From an uncultured Ruminococcus sp. (GTDB taxonomy: Bacteria; Bacillota; Clostridia; Oscillospirales; Ruminococcaceae): DNA of 5,278 nucleotides. Where the stretch lies: the NCBI GenBank assembly GCA_946544695.1, contig CAMNMO010000221.1, positions 1 to 5,278 of the forward strand. The letters run 5' to 3'. Numbering within the stretch: position 1 is the first letter of the stretch; every line of letters begins with the position of its first letter. Position numbers and translations under genes: made by a program. The notes under the pieces are model-generated. The model saw only the letters and a list, made by a program, of their open reading frames with translations, was not told the DNA's origin and ran no database searches. Positions 1-5,278 of the stretch are shown here, piece after piece.

Positions 1-45
1 TTACAGCCGTAATGCATGTTCAACCCTTTGTATTACGCAAAAATT

Positions 46-60
46 GATTTCCGTGAAATC
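46..60. repeat. 15-bp inverted repeat, candidate operator upstream of manA promoter
   Basis: GATTTC at 46-51 is the exact reverse complement of GAAATC at 55-60, with the spacer CGT between them. The right edge lies 14 bases before the -35 hexamer of the promoter at 75-103, a position where an activator, or a repressor acting on a divergent gene, could bind. A second partial copy of the right arm, GTGAAA, occurs at 53-58 and 63-68, exactly 10 bp (one helical turn) apart. A regulatory role is inferred from position and symmetry only. It does not match the CcpA cre consensus well, and I do not recognise the regulator. Confidence 0.35.
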
Positions 61-74
61 TTGTGAAAAAAATA

Positions 75-103
75 TTGACTAAATAATGAAATTATGCTAT
101 TAT
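75..103 (+). promoter_or_regulatory. Sigma-A type promoter for manA
   Basis: TTGACT (75-80) matches the -35 consensus at five of six bases. After a 17-bp spacer comes TATTAT (98-103), preceded by TGC at 95-97, which makes an extended -10 element. The surrounding DNA is clearly AT-rich compared with the genes. Transcription would start near 109-111 and give a leader of about 115 nt before the manA start. No other promoter this good is visible in the window, so it may serve manA and the genes behind it. Confidence 0.7.
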
Positions 104-143
104 TATAAAGAGTGCAATATACTGAATGTCATTTACCATAGAG

Positions 144-200
144 CGGGCAGAAAATGGTGTACAAAGCGTGCTGCCTGCGAAGGTCCACAGTTATTGCAGG
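144..200 (+). promoter_or_regulatory. manA 5' leader with two mutually exclusive hairpins (weak)
   Basis: CGGGCAG (144-150) can pair with CTGCCTG (171-177) with one G-U pair and a 20-nt loop. CCTGC (174-178) can instead pair with GCAGG (196-200) with a 17-nt loop. The two pairings share bases 174-177 and so exclude each other. The second one ends 6 nt before the manA ribosome site. The stems are short (7 and 5 bp) and no known riboswitch class or T-tract is recognised, so regulation is only a possibility. The leader also holds an ATG at 154, in frame with manA, that is unlikely to be used. Confidence 0.2.
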
Positions 201-206
201 ATATGG

Positions 207-214
207 AAAAGGGG
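207..214 (+). promoter_or_regulatory. Ribosome binding site fixing the manA start
   Basis: AAAAGGGG (207-214) lies 11 nt upstream of ATG 226. This site favours ATG 226 over the in-frame ATG at 154, whose extra 24 residues (basic, with paired cysteines) do not resemble the beginning of any ManA protein. Confidence 0.6.
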
Positions 215-225
215 TAAAAACGGAT

Positions 226-1212
226 ATGGCAATCATCAAATTAAAGCCCGCCTTCAAGGACTACCTGTGGGGCGGCACAAGGCTGAGAGACGAGTACGGC
301 AAGGAATGCGACTACGACAAGGTAGCCGAGAGCTGGGAGCTTTCCTGCCACAAGGACGGTCCGAGCATGGTGGAAGACTATGAGAACGGCGGCATGATGA
401 CGCTGGAGGACTACATCACAAGGGCAGGCAGACAGGTGCTGGGAAAGAACTGCGAAAAGTTCGGGAACTTCCCCATACTGATAAAGCTCATCGACGCCAA
501 GGACAACCTTTCGGTGCAGGTGCACCCCGACAATGAATACGCTATGCGTGTTGAGGGTGAGTACGGCAAGACCGAGATGTGGTACGTGGTGGACTGTGAC
601 GAGGGTGCCGAGCTGCTGTACGGTTTCAAGCATGAGATAAGCAAGGACGAATTCGCACAGCGCATAGCTGACAACACCCTGCTTGAAGTAACACAGAACG
701 TCCCCGTGCACAAGGGCGATGTGTTCTTCATAAAGTCGGGCACGCTGCACGCTATCGGCAAGGGCATACTTATCGCTGAGATACAGCAGAATTCCAACAC
801 CACCTACCGTATCTACGACTACGGCAGAGTCGGCAAGGACGGCAAGCCGAGAGAGCTGCATGTTGAAAAGGCAAAGGACGTGACCAGGCTCGCACCCGCC
901 GAGCAGTATCCCGATACGCCCGCTGTCAATAAGAACGGCGCAACTATCAAGCTGATGGCTAAGTGCGAATATTTCACCACATATAAAGTTGACATTGATG
1001 AAAAGGCTGAGTTCGAGGCTGATGACAGCTCGTTCGTGAGCCTGCTGATACTGGAGGGCGAGCCCTTTGTTACCGACGGTGAGCCAGAGCCCGCTGCGGA
1101 AAAAGCTTACAACACCAAAAAGGGTGACAGCATCTTCGTTACTGCGGGCACAGGCAGGTTCACCGTTGAGGGCAAGTGCAGCCTGATACTTACGAGGATA
1201 GACGAGGTCTGA
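226..1212 (+). CDS. manA: Mannose-6-phosphate isomerase, class I, short Bacillus-like form
   Basis: Interconverts mannose-6-phosphate and fructose-6-phosphate (EC 5.3.1.8) in the cytoplasm. It lets mannose from mannan or glycans enter glycolysis and, in reverse, supplies mannose-6-P for cell-surface sugars. From ATG 226 the protein has 328 residues, normal for the short Firmicute form (about 315). Seen in the sequence: the N-terminal family start KPAFKDYLWGG (7-17); the cupin zinc-site motif QVHPD with Gln98 and His100; GKTEMWYV with Glu117; GTLHAIGKG with His175; and the active-site stretch ending TYRIYDYGR with Arg195. The C-terminal third (about 240-328) is the second, non-catalytic cupin-like domain. 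All expected metal ligands (Gln, His, Glu, His) are present, so the enzyme should be active. It is first in the row behind the promoter at 75-103. The next gene begins 3 bases after its stop. An ATG at 154 would add 24 residues but lacks a good ribosome site. Confidence 0.93.
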   Translation: MAIIKLKPAFKDYLWGGTRLRDEYGKECDYDKVAESWELSCHKDGPSMVEDYENGGMMTLEDYITRAGRQVLGKNCEKFGNFPILIKLIDAKDNLSVQVHPDNEYAMRVEGEYGKTEMWYVVDCDEGAELLYGFKHEISKDEFAQRIADNTLLEVTQNVPVHKGDVFFIKSGTLHAIGKGILIAEIQQNSNTTYRIYDYGRVGKDGKPRELHVEKAKDVTRLAPAEQYPDTPAVNKNGATIKLMAKCEYFTTYKVDIDEKAEFEADDSSFVSLLILEGEPFVTDGEPEPAAEKAYNTKKGDSIFVTAGTGRFTVEGKCSLILTRIDEV

Positions 1213-1215
1213 AAA

Positions 1216-1685
1216 ATGACTTTTGAGGAGTTCAGAGCTGAGGCTGACAAGCTTACATATCTTTATCTTGACAGGTCATACGATCTCGGTGACAACGACC
1301 TTATCGTTGAACTTACGGCGGCTAAGACCGAAGAAAGCACGGCGGAAGATGATGAAGCTGTGCGCTCTGAGTTCGGGGAGAAGGCGGCAAAGCTTGCAAA
1401 GGGCTGCCGCAGGATAGTCCCCGATGAAAGCAGGAAATGGCGGCTGACCTTTGAGGGCTGCATAGCGTCCGCTGTGATAAACGAAAGCTATTGGAGCCAG
1501 ACAGCGGCACTGTTGATAAAGAAGGCAGGATATGCGTAACAGAAAACTCTGACTGGCTGGACTACCTCAGAAAAGCCACCTTTGCAAATGAGATATACGG
1601 CGGCATAAAGCATTATGAGATACGCTGCCTTGAACATATCATCAATGCGGCTGCAAACAAGGCACCGCTCGTCGTGGCGCTGTGA
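1216..1685 (+). pseudogene. Unknown cytoplasmic protein gene, split by a -1 frame change
   Basis: The ATG at 1216 lies 3 bases after the manA stop, with GAGG at 1204-1207 as ribosome site inside the manA end, so it is translationally close-coupled. The first frame runs to TAA 1537-1539 (107 residues), but its last 14 residues (from about Ser94) look non-native. The -1 frame is open from 1455 to TGA 1683-1685 and continues naturally: a join at about 1492-1496 gives NESYW followed by EPDSGTVDKEGRICV, then LDYLRKATFA, IKHYEIRCLEHII and the end at Leu, about 156 residues in all. I recall the pattern 'LTFE.CIA..VINES ... LDY...TFA ... KHY...CLNHII' from a family of uncharacterised Firmicute proteins; this recall needs a search. 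There is no signal peptide or TM segment, and the N-terminal half is rich in acidic residues. No canonical slippery heptamer is seen in the overlap, so a one-base loss (mutation or sequencing error) is likelier than programmed frameshifting. Function unknown. Confidence 0.7.
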
Positions 1686-1704
1686 GGGCGGCATAATATC
1701 GTAA

Positions 1705-1738
1705 AACAGGACTGCACGCTTCGGCGGAACAGTCTGTT
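1705..1738 (+). other. Stable cUUCGg-capped hairpin between the broken gene and glucokinase
   Basis: An outer stem pairs AACAG (1705-1709) and ACTG (1711-1714), with G1710 bulged, against CAGTCTGTT (1730-1738). After a small internal loop, an inner stem CGC (1717-1719) / GCG (1724-1726) closes the loop TTCG (1720-1723), a C(UUCG)G tetraloop known to be very stable in RNA. No T-run follows on the + strand (ATAAAAGG instead), so this is not a standard terminator. On the minus strand only a run of four T follows. It ends 11 nt before the glucokinase ribosome site, so it may act in mRNA stability, processing or translation; that part is inference. Confidence 0.5.
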
Positions 1739-1764
1739 ATAAAAGGTATAAGGAGAATTGGAAG

Positions 1765-2718
1765 ATGAAGTACTACATTGGTATCGATCTTGGTGGAACA
1801 AACATCAAGGCGGGAGTTGTGAGCGAGGAATTTGAGATCGTCGCAAAGGCAAGCTGCAAGACCGACCTGCCCAGACCCGGTGAGGAGATCTGCGCTGATA
1901 TGGCTAAGGTCGCACTGGAAGCTGTCAGGGAGGCCGGACTGACCCTTGATGATATCGAGGCTGTCGGCATCGGCACACCGGGCACCGCAAATTCCGAGAC
2001 AGGCGTTATCGAGTATTCAAACAATCTGGGATTTCTGAACTTCCCTGTTGTAAAGCTGATGAAGACCCACATCGACAAGCCCTGCTATGTTGAGAACGAC
2101 GCTAACGCTGCGGCTTACGGTGAGTTCGTTGCAGGCGCTGCAAAGGGCGCCAACGATGCTGTGTGCATCACCCTGGGCACAGGTGTCGGCGGCGGCATCA
2201 TCATCAACAAGAAGATATACTCGGGCTTCAACTTCGCAGGCGCCGAGATAGGCCACACCGTTATCAATGTGGACGGTCCTCAGTGCACCTGCGGCAGAAA
2301 GGGCTGCTTCGAGGTATACTCCTCCGCTACGGGTCTTATCAGAATGACTAAGGAAGCTATGGAGAAGCACCCCGAAAGCGTGCTGCACGCTGAGGCTGAG
2401 GAACACGGCAAGGTATCCGCAAGAACAGCCTTCAATGCCATGAGAAAGGGCGATGCCACTGCCAAGCAGGTGGTGGACGACTACATCAGATACCTGGCTT
2501 GCGGTATCGCTAATACCATTAACATCTTCCAGCCCGATATCCTCTGCATAGGCGGCGGTGTCTGCAATGAGGGCGACCCGCTGCTGCTGCCCCTGAAGGA
2601 ACTGGTGGCTAAGGAAGTCTACACAAGGAACTCCGATAAGAACACCGAGATCGTTATTGCAAAGCTTGGCAATGATGCAGGCATAATCGGTGCGGCATTC
2701 CTGGGACTGAACAAGTAA
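1765..2718 (+). CDS. glcK: Glucokinase, ROK family
   Basis: Phosphorylates glucose with ATP to glucose-6-phosphate (EC 2.7.1.2) in the cytoplasm, as needed when glucose arrives without a PTS, for example from cellodextrin breakdown. The 317 residues match the usual ROK kinase length (about 300-320). Seen in order: the ATP phosphate-binding start IGIDLGGTNIKAG with Asp8 and GGT 10-12; GIGTPGT 68-74; ENDANAAAYGE 110-120 with catalytic Asp112; LGTGVGGG 137-144; the sugar-binding Glu161 and His164 in GAEIGH; the zinc-binding CTCGRKGCFE with Cys174, Cys176, Cys181 and Glu183; and the adenosine-region motif CIGGGV 261-266. There is no N-terminal helix-turn-helix, so it is an enzyme rather than a NagC/XylR-type repressor. 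The start is fixed by AAGGAG at 1750-1755, 9 nt before the ATG. A hairpin lies directly upstream. Exact sugar specificity (glucose or another hexose) cannot be proven from sequence, but the EIGH and CXCGXXGCXE pattern is typical of glucokinases. Confidence 0.92.
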   Translation: MKYYIGIDLGGTNIKAGVVSEEFEIVAKASCKTDLPRPGEEICADMAKVALEAVREAGLTLDDIEAVGIGTPGTANSETGVIEYSNNLGFLNFPVVKLMKTHIDKPCYVENDANAAAYGEFVAGAAKGANDAVCITLGTGVGGGIIINKKIYSGFNFAGAEIGHTVINVDGPQCTCGRKGCFEVYSSATGLIRMTKEAMEKHPESVLHAEAEEHGKVSARTAFNAMRKGDATAKQVVDDYIRYLACGIANTINIFQPDILCIGGGVCNEGDPLLLPLKELVAKEVYTRNSDKNTEIVIAKLGNDAGIIGAAFLGLNK

Positions 2719-2732
2719 AAGCGGGAGAAATG

Positions 2733-2760
2733 ATATACCGCATCCTGTAAAAATATACCG
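2733..2760. repeat. Short direct repeat in glcK-orf intergenic gap
   Basis: ATATACCG occurs at 2733-2740 and again at 2753-2760, start to start exactly 20 bp (two helical turns), inside the 64-bp gap between the glucokinase stop and the repeat-protein gene. Such phasing can mark a protein binding site, but the units are short and chance is possible. No matching promoter is seen nearby. Confidence 0.3.
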
Positions 2761-2782
2761 ATGAAAGACGGGAGGCTAGGCT

Positions 2783-3262
2783 ATGAGTTTAAAGGACAAG
2801 ATAGCAAACGCTGCGGGAAACGCAAAGGAATTCGTTGAGAGCGGCAAGCTCAAAGACAGTATCGACAAGACAGTCGCACCCGTAAGGGAATATGTGCAGA
2901 GCGGAAAGCTCAAAGATGATGCGGACAGAACAGTCAAGTCTGCCAGAGAATTCGTCGGCAGCGGCAGACTGGGCGAGGAAGCAGGCAAAGCTGTGCAGAA
3001 AACAAAGGACTTCGTGACAAGCGGAAAGCTCAAGGAAGATGTGAGCAAAACTGTGGCACCCATGAAGGAGTATGTTACAGGCGGCAGACTCAAGGAGGAC
3101 GCTGCACGTACAGTCGATACGGTCAAGAGCGTGCTGAGCGGCGAGGACGTTGTGGCAAGGCGCAAGGCTGAGGAAAAAGGCAAGCCCACCGAAGCCATAG
3201 TCGAAGTTGAGCCCGAGGACGCTGTACCCGAGGATAACGGGGACGACAGCGGCAAGGCATGA
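2783..3262 (+). CDS. Small charged repeat protein, five 20-residue helical repeats
   Basis: Function unknown. The 159-residue product is built from five gapless repeats of exactly 20 residues (15-34, 35-54, 55-74, 75-94, 95-114), preceded by a partial unit (1-14, aligned at Leu3, Lys4, Asp5, Ile7) and followed by a degenerate sixth starting at Lys115. Each unit reads roughly [KR][ED][FY]V.SG[KR]L[KG][ED][DE]...[KR][TA]V, with aromatic + Val, Leu and Val at fixed places, so two short amphipathic helices per unit, or one long helix broken at Ser-Gly, are likely. The tail (about 125-159) is acidic, Pro-rich and probably disordered. There is no signal peptide, no TM segment and no cysteine. The pattern recalls LEA-like, YtxH-like or other membrane-surface amphipathic proteins; this is only an analogy. 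GGGAGG (2770-2775) sits 7 nt before the ATG. A membrane-protein gene follows 21 nt after the stop, so the two are probably co-expressed. Confidence 0.8.
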   Translation: MSLKDKIANAAGNAKEFVESGKLKDSIDKTVAPVREYVQSGKLKDDADRTVKSAREFVGSGRLGEEAGKAVQKTKDFVTSGKLKEDVSKTVAPMKEYVTGGRLKEDAARTVDTVKSVLSGEDVVARRKAEEKGKPTEAIVEVEPEDAVPEDNGDDSGKA

Positions 3263-3283
3263 TACAGATTGGAATGATGTGAA

Positions 3284-3955
3284 TTGAAGATCAGGCTGGA
3301 ACGTCTGCATATTATAGGGCTGTCACTGCTGGCTGTGGGGATAGGCGTGTTCATCTTCGGTATGGTGATACTGGCAAAATGCGTGGGCATGAAGGATATC
3401 TCCGAACTCAGCCTTGATGACCTGAAAGAAGGCATGTACGTTAAAGGCACTGTGACAAACGTGATGGAGGGTTATCCCCTGAAATTAAACTCGATGGAGA
3501 GCGAGCCTGTTGTGGTGTACACCACCGATTCGCAGGAGACCTCGACGGCGGCTTTCACGGCATACCTGTTCACACGTATGAACAATGATAAAGACGAATA
3601 CGTCTGTGTGGCTGTTGACCAGTACTATTACACTGATATGTTCATGCAGTTTTTCCTCGATGACGAGACCTCTGCACCGCAGCCGTTCGAGTTCGAGGGG
3701 ATAGTCACACATACAGATGATATGGAAAAGCGCATAATAAGCAGTGCCGACGGCTGGCACAACAGCTATGCTGCGCTGTATTATAATGGTGTAAATACCG
3801 ACAAGCTGAACAGCAGCACGGTATCGGCAAATTACATACGCATGAAGCCGCTCAGCCACAGGAAGCTCTGGTGGCTGTACAGCATACCCTTCCTGTTCGC
3901 AGGAACCGCATTCATGGTCGTAGCGGGCAGACCCCGCAGAAAAAACAGTAAATGA
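3284..3955 (+). CDS. Unknown membrane protein with N- and C-terminal TM segments, TTG start
   Basis: I do not recognise the family. The 223 residues begin with a basic stretch (KIRLER), then TM1 (about 9-31), a mostly acidic, aromatic-rich region of some 160 residues (about 35-190), TM2 (about 195-215) and a basic tail (RPRRKNSK). By the positive-inside rule both ends are cytoplasmic and the middle domain is outside. That domain has alternating strand-like segments (MYVKGTVTNV 51-60, EPVVVYTT 74-81, YVCVAVDQYYY 106-116, FEFEGIVTHT 135-144), suggesting a beta-rich fold. No catalytic motif stands out. The TTG start at 3284 is chosen because an in-frame stop lies at 3275-3277 and the next ATG codons would cut off or damage TM1. 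The ribosome site is weak (GGAA 3271-3274). It lies 21 nt behind the repeat-protein gene and 46 nt before ilvD, and is probably in the same transcript. Confidence 0.8.
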   Translation: MKIRLERLHIIGLSLLAVGIGVFIFGMVILAKCVGMKDISELSLDDLKEGMYVKGTVTNVMEGYPLKLNSMESEPVVVYTTDSQETSTAAFTAYLFTRMNNDKDEYVCVAVDQYYYTDMFMQFFLDDETSAPQPFEFEGIVTHTDDMEKRIISSADGWHNSYAALYYNGVNTDKLNSSTVSANYIRMKPLSHRKLWWLYSIPFLFAGTAFMVVAGRPRRKNSK

Positions 3956-3989
3956 TGCGCCTAACGGCTGCCTCAATATATTCAAAAAG

Positions 3990-3993
3990 AAGG
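3990..3993 (+). promoter_or_regulatory. Ribosome binding site deciding the ilvD start
   Basis: AAGG (3990-3993, within AGAAGGT) lies 8 nt before ATG 4002 but only 2 nt before the in-frame ATG at 3996. Spacing therefore favours 4002, giving a protein that begins MSSNYF. The other choice would add only Met-Lys. Confidence 0.6.
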
Positions 3994-4001
3994 TAATGAA
4001 A

Positions 4002-5278
4002 ATGTCAAGTAACTATTTTTGCGAGGGCGTTGACAAAGCCCCTCAGAGATCGCTGTTCAATGCACTGGGCATGACTAAGGAGGAAATGGAAAGACCTCTG
4101 GTAGGTATAGTTTCTTCCTACAATGAGATCGTTCCCGGTCACATGAACATCGACAAGATCGTTGACGCCGTAAAGATGGGCGTTGCAATGGCAGGCGGCA
4201 CACCCGTTGTGTTCCCCGCTATCGCAGTCTGCGACGGTATCGCTATGGGTCATCAGGGCATGAAGTATTCACTGGTGACAAGAGACCTGATCGCTGATTC
4301 CACCGAATGTATGGCGCTGGCACACCACTTTGACGCACTGGTAATGGTGCCCAACTGCGATAAGAACGTACCCGGTCTGCTGATGGCTGCGGCAAGGGTC
4401 AATGTTCCTACCGTATTCGTTTCGGGCGGTCCCATGCTGGCAGGTCATGTAAAGGGCAAAAAGACTTCCCTCTCCAGCATGTTTGAAGCTGTCGGCTCAT
4501 ACAACGCAGGCACCTTCACTCTGGACGATGTGCAGGAGTTCGAGGATAAGGCATGTCCTTCCTGCGGTTCCTGCTCGGGCATGTACACCGCAAACTCCAT
4601 GAACTGCCTGACAGAAGTGCTCGGCATGGGTCTGAGAGGAAACGGTACTATCCCCGCAGTTTATTCTGCAAGACTGAAGCTGGCTAAGCAGGCAGGCATG
4701 CAGGTAATGGAACTGCTCAGAAAGAATATCCGTCCCCGTGATATCATGACCGAGAAGGCTTTCAGGAACGCTATCGCTGCTGATATGGCACTGGGCTGCT
4801 CAACAAACTCCATGCTCCACCTGCCCGCTATCGCACATGAATGCGGCATCGACCTGAACCTGGAGCTGGTAAACGAGATATCCGAAAAGACACCCAACCT
4901 CTGCCACCTGGCACCTGCGGGTCATACTTATATGGAAGACCTCAACGAAGCAGGCGGCGTTTACGCTGTTCTGGGCGAGCTGGCTAAGAAGGATCTCATC
5001 TATACCGACTGCATGACATGCACAGGCAAGACCGTTGCAGAGAACATCGCAGGCGTTGAAAACAAGGATACTTCCATAATCAGACCCATCGACGATCCGT
5101 TTATGCCCAACGGCGGTATCGCTGTGCTCAAGGGCAACCTGGCACCCGATACCTGCGTAGTCAAGAGATCGGCAGTCGCTCCCGAAATGCTCAAGCATGA
5201 AGGCCCTGCAAGGGTGTTTGACAGCGAGGAGGAAGCTATCACTGCTATCCGTGGCGGCAAGATCGTTCCCGGTGATGT
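4002..5278 (+). CDS. ilvD: Dihydroxy-acid dehydratase, 3' end cut by window
   Basis: Dehydrates 2,3-dihydroxy-isovalerate and 2,3-dihydroxy-3-methylvalerate to the 2-keto acids for valine, isoleucine, leucine and pantothenate synthesis (EC 4.2.1.9), in the cytoplasm. The first 425 residues of about 555 are present; no stop occurs before the edge. Seen: VVFPAIAVCDGIAMGH (69-84) with the metal ligand Asp78; NCDK with cluster ligand Cys119, Asp120 and Lys121 (the lysine carbamylated in the family); SGGPM (141-145); and CPSCGSCSGMYTANSMNC with Cys185, Cys188 and Cys191, the last being the usual cluster ligand. The place that holds a third cluster cysteine in [2Fe-2S] enzymes (PCH/PCN) is Gly46 here (VPGH), as in E. 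coli, which suggests an oxygen-labile [4Fe-4S] enzyme. The sugar-acid dehydratase Edd is a relative, but the GHQGMKYSL and CGSCSGMYTANSMNCLTE text fits IlvD. Only 46 nt separate it from the upstream gene, with no T-box or leader-peptide attenuator. Confidence 0.93.
   Translation, partial: MSSNYFCEGVDKAPQRSLFNALGMTKEEMERPLVGIVSSYNEIVPGHMNIDKIVDAVKMGVAMAGGTPVVFPAIAVCDGIAMGHQGMKYSLVTRDLIADSTECMALAHHFDALVMVPNCDKNVPGLLMAAARVNVPTVFVSGGPMLAGHVKGKKTSLSSMFEAVGSYNAGTFTLDDVQEFEDKACPSCGSCSGMYTANSMNCLTEVLGMGLRGNGTIPAVYSARLKLAKQAGMQVMELLRKNIRPRDIMTEKAFRNAIAADMALGCSTNSMLHLPAIAHECGIDLNLELVNEISEKTPNLCHLAPAGHTYMEDLNEAGGVYAVLGELAKKDLIYTDCMTCTGKTVAENIAGVENKDTSIIRPIDDPFMPNGGIAVLKGNLAPDTCVVKRSAVAPEMLKHEGPARVFDSEEEAITAIRGGKIVPGD

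Noticed and set aside
1..30. Possible start of a divergent minus-strand gene: CAAAGGG (30-24) six bases before ATG (17-15), reading Met-His-Tyr-Gly-Cys to the edge; alternatively a + strand gene ending at TAA 10-12.
   Set aside because: Only 17 coding bases would lie in the window, and both readings are equally open; neither can be supported without upstream sequence.
126..383. 85-residue + frame overlapping the manA start.
   Set aside because: It overlaps the well-supported manA in another frame, has no ribosome site and has no recognisable protein character; it is a shadow.
241..861. 206-residue minus-strand frame antisense to manA.
   Set aside because: It mirrors conserved manA codons, has no ribosome site or promoter, and carries no family motif.
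1735..1750. TGTTATAAA resembling an extended -10 promoter for glucokinase.
   Set aside because: Transcription would begin around 1749-1751, right on the ribosome site AAGGAG, no -35 lies at a suitable distance, and the bases overlap the hairpin; too weak to call.
2776..3450. 224-residue Ser-rich minus-strand frame across the repeat gene.
   Set aside because: Its repetitive look comes from the 60-bp repeats on the + strand; it spans two + genes and lacks initiation signals.
3923..3950. GCGGG/CCCGC hairpin near the end of the membrane-protein gene as a terminator.
   Set aside because: It lies inside the coding region and is followed by A-rich, not T-rich, sequence on the + strand.
3956..4001. 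T-box or leader-peptide attenuator for ilvD.
   Set aside because: The gap is only 46 bases, has no run of Ile/Leu/Val codons, no T-box core and no terminator.

Overview
The window reads as chromosomal DNA from an anaerobic, low-to-mid GC Firmicute of the Ruminococcus / Oscillospiraceae type. This is an inference from Gram-positive style AGGAG ribosome sites, the short Bacillus-like mannose-6-phosphate isomerase, the ROK glucokinase with its zinc motif, codon use (GGC, AAG, CTG and GAC mixed with frequent ATA), and an IlvD of the glycine-46 type expected to carry an oxygen-labile cluster. No species can be fixed from the sequence alone.

All supported genes lie on the + strand with short gaps (3 to about 80 bases) and no convincing intrinsic terminator between them. 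Positions 1-225 are an AT-rich intergenic stretch with a good extended -10 promoter (75-103), a 15-bp inverted repeat just upstream of it, and a leader of roughly 115 nt that could form two competing hairpins. Then come manA (226-1212); an unknown gene broken by a -1 frame change (1216-1685); a 79-bp gap with a cUUCGg-capped hairpin; a ROK-family glucokinase (1765-2718); a small protein built of five exact-length 20-residue repeats (2783-3262); a two-TM membrane protein of unknown function with a TTG start (3284-3955); and the first three quarters of ilvD (4002 to the window edge).

Functionally, ManA and glucokinase both feed hexoses into glycolysis at the fructose-6-P / glucose-6-P level, which suits a bacterium that degrades glucans and mannans. 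IlvD (branched-chain amino acid synthesis) follows after two unknown genes and has no obvious leader of its own, so its place here looks like loose co-transcription rather than a shared pathway. The parts most worth a second look are the frameshifted gene, the 20-residue repeat protein with its membrane-protein neighbour, the hairpin before the glucokinase ribosome site, and the regulatory layout upstream of manA. I saw no mobile element, CRISPR array, tRNA, rRNA or phage gene, and nothing that makes a clear case for a large undescribed system.
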